Of a DNA stretch of 64,000 bases, positions 11,150 to 23,700 are shown in pieces. Source of the DNA: Cylicocyclus nassatus (taxonomy: Eukaryota > Nematoda > Chromadorea > Rhabditida > Strongylidae). Positions within the stretch are counted from its first letter, which is position 1. Every line of letters starts with the position of its first letter. The DNA lies in NCBI GenBank assembly GCA_958299035.1, contig CATQJL010000112.1:56339140-56403139 (forward strand), in the 5' to 3' direction. Under the pieces are notes generated by a model. That model was not told the DNA's origin, did not search any database, and saw only the letters and a list, made by a program, of their open reading frames with translations. A program made the position numbers and the translations under genes.

Positions 11150-13600
11150 CCTCATCGTTGCGCGAGAGTGACATTGGTCAAACTGTTATGAACAACTGTC
11201 TTTAGGGAACGTCCATCAGGCTGTGGAAGAGTTTGACGTTTTCTTCGACTTCGCCGGATGTCTAGCGTAAATCACATCGCGTCAGGGTCTGCCGTTTCTT
11301 GTCTCACAAGTAATTTCGACTTGCGAATCATGTTCGATAGGCCTAGGGCATAGTGGTCACGATTCTGTTGCGCTGCAATTTCTGTGAAACGACAATTGTC
11401 ACGCACTCATCGCGAGCCCATGTTTCCGCCACGGCGGTTGTGGTAGCCATCCGCCGCGACGGATTGCAGACCGTTTTTAGCTAGGGCATAGTTTTTCGGC
11501 GACAATCGCTGCGATTTTGGCAGAACTCAGCGATGTCGCGTCGCGCGTGCCGCACCGGCGACCGGGCGATATCGCTGAGGCTCGAAAGAGATTTTGAGAG
11601 TTTTTTATAGACATGCATTGGTGTTTTAACTCGTTCCTGTTTAAGAAAATCTTCACGAAAGTAGTTGTGCAATTGCTGGGTGTCCCGGTTCCTAAGCGGA
11701 TCTAAACTGTTTTTTGGTGCTTCGTATGAGTAACTGCCTTTTGCAAACTAAACCTGTAATTTGCCATTTCATTTCGCATGGATAATCTCACGTTTTGCTG
11801 TTCGCGTAATTGCAGTTGTTTTTGATACTGGTGCATCATCACGAAATGGTTATGTTTGTGTGTTTCCGCTGTCTTCAAGTGCTGTGCTCAAATTTTTTTC
11901 TCATAAAACTCCATGTAAATCTTTGCTAAGCGCTACAAATGCCCACGTCATCTTTCCAATTGGTTCCTTCTGATTGTTTCTACTAAAAACTAGCGAGGAG
12001 TGTCCTAATTATGTTAGCTTTCAAAGGGCAACATTCGTAGGCAAGAGTTGCAAGAAAGTGGTAAGCTTGTGAGGAATTGACTTGATGAAAGACAGACAAA
12101 TTGCGAAAATTTTTGTACTCGAGTATCATCAGGCTGGGCACAAGCAATGGTGGATGCTGTGAGTGAGTAAGCTGAATATCCCAACATGAGAACAAATTCC
12201 AATCAGCTTTTTAAAGACATGGAATCGCGAGCACTATGCCCATGTACTCGCAAAGAGCGATTTCGTCGTCGCGTTTTCATCGTCCAAACCATCGAATTCT
12301 TCGGCGATGATATCGCGACGACGAAATCGCGAAAACTATGCTCGTTGCCATACTCGAATATTCGAAATTTTCGATTTTAGCGTATTACTCGATATTCGAA
12401 AAAATCTCGAATTTCCCTAAGTATAACATGTTTTGGCAAGTGATTCGGAAGGATATGTATTCACACCCGCTAAAAAAATGATGCATTCTATACATTCGTG
12501 AAATACATCCATTCTCCAGGGGGATATATAGATACAGAGAATCATACCTTTTCCACGTGTATTGTCTGGCCTCCGTGATAACATGGATAGAATTTCGAGT
12601 TTTGAGTCTTTATGTATAATAAATTATTATCGCATTTCGTCTGAAATTAACAGCACAAGTGCTCAATACGTTTTGAAGTCGCGACAACGCGATATATCAT
12701 CACATGGCCACCTAGATACTAATGTTTTTACGTCATTTCAAGTTTGAAAACAACAAGCTCGCACATTATTTAAAATCTATAATTAGACGAATTATAGTTC
12801 CGTTCATGCTTTTATCGTTCTTTCTCAAATTTATGTATAGTTGATTCGTTGGCCGCACGGACAGGACATCACTGCGGAGCACGCGTCGCGAGATAAAACG
12901 CTTGCCCAATACAAATCCGCCATTGTACAAGTCGCGCTCTCGCAACAATTCAGCAGCGCACGCGTAGTCCACAGCGTTTGAGCAGTCCGTGCGGTAGACG
13001 AATCGACAATATATCGAAAAGCAGTTTTGTTGCTCCTACCGAAGCCCGCATATTTCCTAGTATTGCTGACCTCAAAACATCCAACAGTGTTCAGCCATTG
13101 GTCACCTCCATGTTCGTGAATAACAGTGATTGGTCCGCGCAGTTGGAAACAGCGAGCTGTTGGGGAAAAAATCTGTAAATGGTACCGAGTATCATTATGA
13201 GGTATGCTGATTACTCTACCTCAAGTGAGTAATTACTATAATACATATTTCCTGGAAATGTACATCGAGTATCAAAACCGTTGTCCATTACGGAGAATTC
13301 GCCGTAAACCTTAAATTGGGATTTTTGCATGGAAAAGCTTGAGTTGAATATTACCAAAGAAATGTGAAAGGTTTAACAAAGCATGACCCCCCAAGTTTCT
13401 GGGGGTATAGCTCTGCAAAAATTCTGGAAAGCATCCTAAAAATTTTCGAAAGGCGTGACTAAGCCGTAACGTTCGTTCAAAATAAATTTTCTGTCTCCCT
13501 CTCCTCTTTCCTCCCCCCCCCCCCTCCCCTCCCGAGAAGTTGTTTGAACCTTCTCTGACACATAGGGGCGCATGCATTAACATCCCTTCCGGAATGGGGA
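11150..13600. other. No supportable gene; short hairpins
   Basis: Mixed sequence without recognisable coding segments. A hairpin with arms GCGATTTCGTCGTCGCG (12259) and its complement (about 12314) adjoins a fragment of the 9240-type minisatellite (12345-12430). A C/G homopolymer sits near 13507-13530. Confidence 0.35.
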
Positions 13601-13639
13601 TCGCAGCTAAAAGAAAGCTTCATATTCTAAGGTTCCAGG

Positions 13640-14080
13640 TACCTGGATTTCACGCGGTATAAGCTATCCGTAGGTATTCTCACCATCTTTCACGAACATA
13701 TTGAACAGGGGCAAGAAGCTGTAAAGCGGCATTTTCCATATTTTATATGATCCCCTAATGATCCGCGGTGCCCGACCGTCTTTCCTTCAAAGTCATTTTT
13801 CTTTCTTCGAAGTCAACAAGAACCTTCTAAAGTTGTACTGTTCGTCTAATCCAACAGTAGTAAGCGTGTTGCTAACAAGAACAAATGGGTTTTTGAAATA
13901 TTGAAGTTTTCGATAAAACCCAGCTATCGACTTGTGGTTCATCGCAAATTCCAGGGGATCATGCAAAAAGCTGGAATATGCTGCATGTACAGCTTCTCGC
14001 TCCTGTTCAATATGTTCATAGTGAACATTGGTGAGAATACTTACGGATAGGTAGACAGCGTGAAATCAAGATATCTGGAG
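13640..14080. repeat. Foldback element with ~80-bp inverted ends
   Basis: GATTTCACGCGGTATAAGC (13648) through AACATATTGAACAGGGGC is matched by the complement ending near 14067, with about 85 percent identity by eye. A fragment of one arm (ACAGCTTCTCGCGCCTGTTC) lies near 36265. Non-coding. Confidence 0.6.
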
Positions 14081-14646
14081 CTTCAGGATATGAAACTTTC
14101 ATTTGAGCTGCGACCTTTCCCCGGCAAAGATTGACGCCTGCGGCCCCTAGAGACCGGTAAAGGGGTTGAGGATGGTATAGAAGAGACATGTGAAAAAGAT
14201 CAGTAAAAATGAGATGACTAGTAAAAAAGCTTTCAAAGGTACCTGACAGATCAGTGAAAAAGTTTTAAATGTACAATTTTATATGGTGTTGTTGTATCAG
14301 CATGCTAACTTTCAGATATGCAATGATGATGTAGATAGTTAGAGAAAAAAGTACTCTTGAAGCCTTTTCTTTAAACATCTTCATCATCAATACACGTCTG
14401 AAAATTAGCAAGCCACACTAGCACCATGGGGAGAAATTTTTCGTAAATCGTCCCCATCATCACTGCATATCCGAGTGCTTGACGAATTGTGCGTACTTTG
14501 AACACAGCTGAAACTTTCAATACATATGTTAGATTGATGCAAAACTTCCGGCTTAATTTAAAGAATTCATCAACTTTCCAAGCACTAAGCTTGAACTTGC
14601 CAATGTCTTTTGTGAAGATAACGAAAGCTCGGCTCTCTATGATAAA

Positions 14647-15576
<930 letters not shown>

Positions 15577-16540
15577 TTAAAGGGCAACATTCTATGCTCC
15601 GAGAAGGAATTTTCAATCACGGCGCTTCAAAATTTGCGATTTGAGTTTGATAGAAAACGGAGAGCCTCCAGCTAAAAAAATCTGTAAAAATACTCTATAG
15701 CAGTAGTCCATACGTTACTGTTGCAGGCTTCATTGAAACATAAAAACAAAAACTCGGCCAAAACTCCATTTCGCAGGAGAAATCTCTTCATTGTTGCATT
15801 TTCAGCAAAACACTGAGCCCCAAAAATCTTCTATCAGCCAATTTCTGGGTGTATTTCTGTGAAGAATTTGCAGCAATGAGGGGGTTTTTCTTCCAAAATG
15901 GCTTTTTGATTAACTTTTGTTTTTGTATTTCTATGCGAGATTGAAACCTACCATAGTAAGGGTGCTATCATACCGCGCTGGCAGCTCCCGCTAGCAGTTC
16001 GTAACTTCCAGCAGCAGTCGTCAGCTCCCTCTCAGACAAATCACGGGAACTTCTCGAGGACAAGCTAATTTGCGAAACTTCCCGAGGGCTTGATTTAGTA
16101 CTGAGCTGAAAGAAGGCGAAAAAATGGGAACCTCCCGAGAACAATGACGTCAACACCAATAAAGTTGGGAACTTCCCGAGGGAATCCTCGGCAACTTCCC
16201 TTAAATGCAGTGCTTCCCGAGCACTTAGATATGAGGGAACCCCAAAGCTTTTTTAATAAGACTTTTTATGTTTTGGTGAGTATAATGTCAGCACAAGCTG
16301 TTAACGATGAACATCTTCTTTATCAAAAAGCTTCTTGACGAAAATTACTCAAAAGGGGTCTTCTAATTCCATGCTACAGTGTAGAATGGGACTCATACAT
16401 CAAGCTCACTATCAACGCTCAATCGTTGCTTCCATGGATTCTCACTGATCTGATCTCTGGAGCACATTTTTGGCAGGTTCTTTTCTATTACCATCGCACT
16501 GTTTCTACGCGATTGTATTGCCATAAAAAACGGATAAATA
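15577..16540. other. No supportable gene
   Basis: AT-rich sequence, with CTTCCCGAG motifs in both orientations at 16040-16230 that resemble those at 17655-17770. No coding segment is convincing. Confidence 0.3.
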
Positions 16541-17553
16541 TTAGGTCGTTTCAAAAGTAATTTCGCTTTTTTCAAACGGGCACCACATTTGATGGAACAA
16601 AGCTTTCTAAGAGATCTTGGAGGTCTAGATGCAGAATTTTATTCTCTTTCTCACGGTTATGAAATTGTTGCAAAACAGTCGATGAGCTTTCAGAAAATAA
16701 CCAAAATTTGCGACCCATGCTTTTTGAGATGGTCAAGTTTCACGATTTTTTAAAACTTTCATATCAATCCTCAGAAGGAGTTCAAGTAACGCCTTTATAA
16801 GAGCAAACCTTACAGAATGCAAAACAACTTTTTTCTCCTTTCCGTAGCTCCTACATTTTTAACAGAATTTTAACTGATGCTACCGATTTTCATACTTGAG
16901 CAGCTAAATCCTCGTAGAACATCGAAAGAAGAGCAGTTCGCGCACTATTCGATGCAGCTTCTTCTCCTCTTTCTAACAGGTATTTTTCGTTTCCGATTCG
17001 TTTAGTTTCCGGGAAGAATCATCATAACTCATTTCTTTAGCGAGCCCCAGGCTCTACCCGAAAAATTCGAAATTTGATATTTCGAACCCGTAAACTCTCA
17101 TTTGCTTTATAAGATCAATATTAAGTCATATATCATCTTGAAAGCTTGAAATTCCGAGTAACTACTGATGTTTGATGCCATTGTGGCTGAGGTGGGACTG
17201 CCAAAATCCGATGGCTTTGTTAAAAAATCTTTTAAAAAATTACGGCGAGCTACGAGAAAGAGAAAAAGTAGTACTGTATTCTGTAAGGCTTACTTTATTA
17301 AATCTTTACTTGAGCTCCTTCTGAGGACTGATACAAAAGTTTTAAAAAATCGTGAAACTTGACCATCTCAAAAAGCATGGGTCGCAGATTTTGATTATTT
17401 TCTGAAAGCACATTGACTGTTTTGCAACAATTTCATAAGCTTTAGAAAGAGAATGAAATTCTGCATCAATGCCCCAAGTGCTCTTAGAAACTTTTGTTCC
17501 ATCAAATGTGACGCCCGTTTGAAAAAAGCGAAATTACTTTTGAAACGACCTAA
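16541..17553. mobile_element. Mariner-like foldback, ~1.0 kb, TA target duplication
   Basis: The ends are TTAGGTCGTTTCAAAAGTAA and its complement, flanked by TA at 16539-16540 and 17554-17555. The inverted arms run several hundred bp (for example GACCATCTCAAAAAGCATGG at about 17361, complement near 16715). Mariner-family ends and a TA duplication are seen. No transposase DDE region is legible. The centre (CAGCTTCTTCTCCTC) is shared with the element at 22284-23252. Confidence 0.75.
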
Positions 17554-17826
17554 TAGATAGTATTTCTTTTCTACTTTCATGAATGTGATATGAGGTAGCG
17601 TCCGAAGAAAGGAGCAGGACATATTTTTACGATGGTGCATAGGCAAGAAAAAAGAGTCCTGCTAAAGCTCCCGAAAGCCTCAAGAGAACTTCCCGAAGAC
17701 GATAGCGGTACTTCCGCAGGTGATCCTCCGTAGATTCCGCTAAAGCCCTCGAGAGGTTCCTGTGAGTTGTCTGAGCTGTAAGCCGCTGGCCGTTTTTATT
17801 GTTAGAGGAGCGCAAAATCATCATTC

Positions 17827-18100
17827 TTAACACATTGACGACAACGTGACCCACATGGTGGGTCACGGCATAAATTTTTTTGAAATAATAACATTTACTG
17901 GGTACATCCGTTTCCTGAGGTCTTTTACGCTCTAAACCTAGAAAATACCTCGACGTTTCTTGGCCGCATTCAAGAATTTGTGTAGGTATAGTTAAGATGA
18001 CGATCTGCTTGATTTTAGCTAGAAATTTTCAACTCGTTCGCGGAAGACATTGTCCCACAAGGCAGACAACTAAAAATGCGCGTTGTCGTCAGCGTGTTAA
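17827..18100. mobile_element. piggyBac-like MITE, copy 1 (274 bp)
   Basis: The element is bounded by TTAA at both ends. The inverted termini read TTAACACATTGACGACAACG and TTGTCGTCAGCGTGTTAA. TTAA targets are characteristic of piggyBac transposition. The interior is non-coding and carries the palindrome TGACCCACATGGTGGGTCA. Related copies lie at 31305 and 37054. Confidence 0.7.
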
Positions 18101-18837
18101 TACGCTGCTTGCATCTTTTTCTTCCATGCAGGTGTGCAGTTCGACTCACACATCATATTTGTGTTTATTGTTGTCGTTATCTTGTTGCCATAGTTTGAAT
18201 ATGGTATCATTGTGCTATTGCTATCGTATGCTATGCTATTATAATCATTTTCTTTCAGTCTGAACTTTTCTGCAAAAGTTTTTTTGTTAACTCCCACGCG
18301 TCGTTCTTGCGAACATTGATATGATATTCTCCTGTCCTAGTACCAGAGGCAAGGTCCCAGTCCTACAAGTTCAGATATCGCTTAGTCCCAGAGTCTCGCC
18401 AAGTTTTCCATCAGGTCCTCATCAGCGATGTCAAGTCGGCAATCGTCCATCACGAGTGATGGTTTCGATCTAGGCCCAACTATGCTCCAGATGGGATGGG
18501 ATAGCATGAATCTAGGAATAGACTACTGTTTTTCTTTTTCAGGTATCTTTATCATTTTCAGGAAGATACCAAGTCGTTTGTCATAAACATTCCAATCAGA
18601 ACATTATCCATGCGGAAGGGAACATATTGCAGGAAAAGGAGTCCCTGCCAGGTTTATTCGCAAAATCTAGGTGAAAACTCGGAGTCCCAAGCTAGTTCAT
18701 TATTTACGAGCTTTCTGCTCAACCTCTTGTTGGTTTCCTTCGGAAAATTTCGGTTTGAAAACCAGTCTAGCTTTTCAAATCCCATCTGTCGTCCATCTTA
18801 CTACGAATTTGGCTTGCTGTTAGGGAACCTTTTAGGG
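18101..18837. other. No supportable gene
   Basis: No clear repeat or coding exon is visible. A frame at 18610-18954 runs into the SINE and its poly-C tract and is treated as chance. Confidence 0.3.
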
Positions 18838-19105
18838 AACGAGTGGCGTAGTAGTATGAGGCGCCGCTATGCTCAGGTTGGACCAAAGTCCAATCCCGCC
18901 CCTGGGCCAACCAAACTCTCTACCTCCCCCCCCCCCCCCCCCCCGGAATGGTAAATTGGTATTAGGGTAATCTGAGAGGACAGAACGATAGAACCACTGA
19001 CTTGTAACCGGCTGGCCCCCGCAAGTCGCTGTAGAAGGCTTGCACATATACAGTAGTCTCTTCGATCATGAAATAAGATGCGTTTGGTGCATGCCCTAAC
19101 AAGGA
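18838..19105 (+). mobile_element. tRNA-derived SINE, copy 2
   Basis: The A-box-like TGGCGTAGTAGTATGAGGCG (18844) and B-box-like GTCCAATCCCGCC (about 18888) are followed by a body homologous to 3600-3780. A poly-C run near 18928-18953 interrupts the body. Confidence 0.6.
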
Positions 19106-20600
19106 AGGGTCACGAAGTCGAAGTGGCCGATATTACAAACTAGTGAGAGCTTGAAACGCTGGTTCCAAAGCTGCTTACCCTATTTGCACGCTTTTGGGAA
19201 AGAAGTTATGAAAGCATTTTTTAAAGGTCGAAAATGAACTAACGATAGGAAAAAAAAGGACACGCACCCTCTCTAGCCCTAAATGAAGCAGCGGCAAATA
19301 TCAGAATACTTTATACAAAAAACTCCACTGCTTCCTATACTCGTATATTGGTACTTCCTACTTTTTTATTTTACTAGAAAGGCTAGAAAGGCTGTAACGA
19401 ATGATTTTATCTCGGCCAGTAGTTCATTTTTTTACCTCACAAAAAAATGCTTACTTTTTTTACAAAGGCGCTCTGCATATATGGAATACTGATTTGGAAT
19501 CAGCGTTCCAACCTATCACTAATGATAGCAGTGTATAATAATCGGCCACTTCGGCTTCGTGAACCTCCCATGTAAGAAGGATACTAAGAAATCTATGTCT
19601 TATCTATGATTCAATAATAACGCGCTAAGGCTTGTTTGGGTCTGTTTGTCTGTGTGTCTGTGTGTACGTCTGTCTGTCACGAAATTCGTAGAACGAGCTC
19701 CAGCAAAGGTCTTGAGCTAGAATTTTGGTCATAGCACCCTATCAGCTTGTAGACAGATTGTGCGAAAGCACAAGCCGATCCGATAAGTGGAACCTGTGAG
19801 AACTGTGTGCCAAACGAATCCAGGCGACTTTTGGCGCACCAAGGTGGGCCTGTGATTATACTTCTTCCCAAAGTCGTGGGGTTGTTTAACAAGTAAATTC
19901 GCAAACCATGCCTCAGCCGAAAAGTGAGCAAAAAGTCTACTTTTACGCAAGATTGGCAAAAAAGAATGTTTGCGTAGATAATCGATTTATCAAGGTTTTA
20001 TCAAAGAATTAGAGAAGATCTTTGCATAGGGATGTAATTCATGGTTGTCATCATTCTTATGGCGACTATCAAGAAATTATAACTCCAGCAACTATTTTCA
20101 AACCTGCATTGAATCTTTTGGAGGAAACTTACGTCCCTCTAAAGTCACCAATTTTACATGAAAATGCTTTGGAATGAGCAGTCACTTAGAATTCATTCGC
20201 GATGATCGGCATTGCGCGGTAAGTCTCAAAGCCATCATTTTGCGACTACGAGGAAGGCATGTGGGTAGTAGAACCAGTGCGAGCCTCTGCGAAGCCGAGG
20301 TGACGCACTGGTAAGCAAATATAAATTTTATAATCTTAATCTTATAAGCAAGCTGAACATTGTTTTTGGGACGAAAGACAAAGGATATCGGCTCTGTGGG
20401 TCCGAAATTAGTTTGTAGCCGATTTGGATATTTCGGATAAGGGTCAAAGAAGACTTCGTAAAATTTTGCGAAAGTCAGGGGTGGGAGGGGGCTTTGTTTT
20501 TGCATTTTCCAAGAGCCACTTTATACCGAGCTCTGCTTTGTTTATTGAGGACGTTGTTCAGAGAAACCTTTTAAATCATACAAAGCGAAAAAAACTTAGG
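19106..20600. other. No supportable gene; microsatellite-bearing repeat
   Basis: A TCTG/TGTG-type microsatellite lies at about 19631-19678. ACCAGTGCG and CGCACTGGT form a small hairpin at 20274-20312. The C-terminal exons of the upstream metalloprotease would be expected below 20611, but I could not find any here. Confidence 0.3.
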
Positions 20601-20610
20601 TTTTACTTAC

Positions 20611-20797
20611 TCTGTAATAAGGACAGTAGTCAGCCAGGCTAGGACCAAAACCATAAACTGAACGATTTTTCTTGTCCTTATATAAGTTCATAATGTTATA
20701 ATTGTAGTCTTTTTCTACATCGTGAATGTTATTGGCTATATCTTGTTCTCTCTCCACTAGACTGCATCGCACCTTTGCCTTGCGATCGGTGCTACAT
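20611..20797 (-). CDS. M8 protease exon i (last exon found)
   Basis: 187 nt. The acceptor is CATGTACAG and the donor AGA|GTAAGT. It encodes [15 protein letters not shown] and [11 protein letters not shown], the ADYCP motif of the C-terminal domain. A consensus donor shows that more coding exons should follow below 20605. Confidence 0.9.
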
Positions 20798-23700
20798 CTG
20801 TACATGGTTGCTGGCGGTAATAGTATGTATTGGGCAAAGAATACCTTGTGTCTTGGAGTTCAATACAAAATGGATACGGGTTATTTCGATTTCTTTTCAT
20901 CCAAGACAAGCAACTACGCTTGGCAAATTCGCACCCCATTCTATATCCCCATTCCATCTTGTCAGCTTTGCTGCAAATCGAATTCTCATCTACCATTTGT
21001 TAAAATTTATGTTTGAGAGCTGGGGTATATGTCAAGAATAACGATAGCTGGCAATAAAGGCGCCCTGGGTGCGGTCAATAAAGGGCATACAGGTAGCACT
21101 GCCCCAGCAGCGGATGAGTTCGCGCAGATACTACATTTTGTGCAACAAATGCCTAAAGCGTTCTTCTTCTTCTTCTTCTTCTTTATTTATGCTTTATGTT
21201 CAGGTTTCTGCTGATTTCTAAGGATGGAAATAATTAGCAATCACATCGCCATAAACACGCGATAGAAAGGTTTAAGCTCGATTCAGCATGGGGATATGTA
21301 AGCTTCTATGTATGATGTAGAAAAGAAACTTCAATGAAAATAGCTGGATTTTGAATTATTTTTCTCAAGTGCAGGAAGTGTCTGTTCTGCGCGCGCAAGC
21401 AGCTGGCAGCTAGCGGCTGGCAGAGCTATCGTTATTCTTGACCGCCACTCTGACAAGGGAACGATCCCAACTTAAGGTGGCGAATTGGAATGAACCGCAC
21501 ATCATTAGATGCGTCTTGATGAGCAGATTGCAAATCTACCCTCCATATCTGCGACAACGTTATCTGGAAGAAGTTATGAAAGGTTAAAAACGTGAAGTAA
21601 CGGGGGTTTCACTGCATAATTCGCTTCAAAATCCAACTTGGGAGTGTATGACTAGCATCATATTGAGTGTACTGATTTCAAGGAATGCTCACACTTTAAA
21701 GAAACACAAATAAGTGTTTTTGAGCAACTAATTTTTGAGGTATTGCGCTGTATAATTAACAAATTTGGACTTTTCATTGCTCATAGCTTTTACCAAAGAA
21801 CTTTAGTTGCCTTTTAGTTGTTCAAAAACATTTATTTGCGTTTCGTTTGAATGTGAGCATTTCGTGAAATCAGTGCACTCAATATGATGCTAGTCGTGCA
21901 CTTCCAAGTTGGATTTTAAAGCAAATTATGCATAAAAACCCCCGTTACTTCACATTTTTAATCTTTCATAACTTCTTCCAGATAACGTTGTCGCAGATAA
22001 GGAAGGTAGATTTGGAATCAGCTCATCAAAACGCATCTAATGGTATGCGGATTATTCCAATTCGCCACCTTAAGTTGGGATCGTTCCCTTGTGAGAGCTG
22101 AGACTCACCTATAGTTGACTGTGTACCATCCGGAGTCTTCAAATAATGCAAGCGTTAGACGACTTACTGCATACACTTGTGTCGCAACTCCGCTCATTGC
22201 TTCATTCTAAACAAATACTAAGAATTTATTTAAAGTACATACTAGCTGGCAAACACGGCTCCGCAAGGTCCTGTCAATAACACTAGGTGGGTTCGAAAGT
22301 TCGTGCCTTTTAGACCTATTCAAATCGTTCAGAATAAAGATAGGCAAACATTCTAAGCAATAATCTATGCAGAATTTCTTTATCCTTCCAGCAGTAGCGT
22401 TTTTGTTTGGATTCGTATGGTGTTTGCTTGAGAAATCGCCAAATTCTTCAACCCATGGTTTTTACTTACCCTAACTTCTGCTATTTTTTTAAATTTTGGC
22501 TTTTGACTTTTGAAAATGCTTTAATTACAGCTGGATAGAGTAAAGAAAATGCTACATGATACATTTTTTTGGCATCGATAAGCTAGCTTTTCAAATTGTT
22601 ATAATTATCATTTTGATGCTAGCTTTGATTCGTAGAACATCAGACGGCAAAGAACTAGGATGTCATTCGTGCAGCTTCTTCTCCTCTTTTTGATAGATCT
22701 TTCTTCTCTCTGATTCGTAAAGGCCTCGACGAAAAAACTGCCATTATTCTAGTTTATTGATGCGTCCCAGGCAGCACCCGAAGCTTCAAAAATCAAACTT
22801 ATGAGGAATTAGAAACTCATTTATTTGTTGAAAAGTGTCTAATCATAATCGATTTCTGGAAGTTCCAATTCGCGAAGATTTCACAGTGTTTGAAGCGTTT
22901 TATATGTTTTACGACTTCTCAAATGTAAAGACTTTCTTAAGACTGGTTTTCAAAAATACTAGAAAGCTAGCTATCGATGTTTTTTCAGCATTTTGTTTAC
23001 TCTGTCCAACTGTTATCAAAGCTTTTCGGAACGAAAGAAACTCCAAAAATAGCTAGAGTTAGGAGTAGTAAAACGCATGGGTTGGACATTGTGGCGATTA
23101 TTCGGAAGAATATTGAAGGAATCTGGACAAAGGTATCACTACTGAAAAGAGAGAAAATTCGCGTAGAACAAGGGTTGGAGTATTTGTCTATCATTATCCT
23201 GAATGATTTGAGGATAGGTTTGAAAAACCGCACAAGCTTTCGGACCCACCTAATATATTCGTAAACAGCATGCTCGCTTACCACCTCCTCTGCCAACTTT
23301 CAACCCCATGGCTCAAACTTTGCAAAAAATCGATAAGATCGATATTGATCGACAAAGAAAAGTCTACGATACCCGCCTCGAGGTGTATGTAGACAGGTGG
23401 CCTCAGTTCCACCAATTCATCACTGTCAAAGGGCGCGGATCACCGACCTACCGATCTTCAGTGGCGGGAAGAAAAGTCGTTGACCCCTTTGGCAGGGTAT
23501 AAATACCGGGAGTTAGGGGGGGGGGTGTCTCAGACTGCACTGAGGAAGCGCTAGCGGGAGCCAAAGCCGTTAAAGAGAGGCGGATCTCCCCCCTAGATAG
23601 AGTTCATCCAGTAAGCCTGCCTGAAGAAGTCAAAGAGGGTAAAGCCTGTCGTTTCGTTGTTAAGCTTGTTCAAGTTACACGTTTTTCTTGTTGTTCGTTG

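Noticed and set aside
20182..20505. 107-codon minus-strand frame just after protease exon i
   Set aside because: Position fits the missing C-terminal part, but there is no ADYCP-following Cys pattern of M8 and it contains a hairpin repeat.
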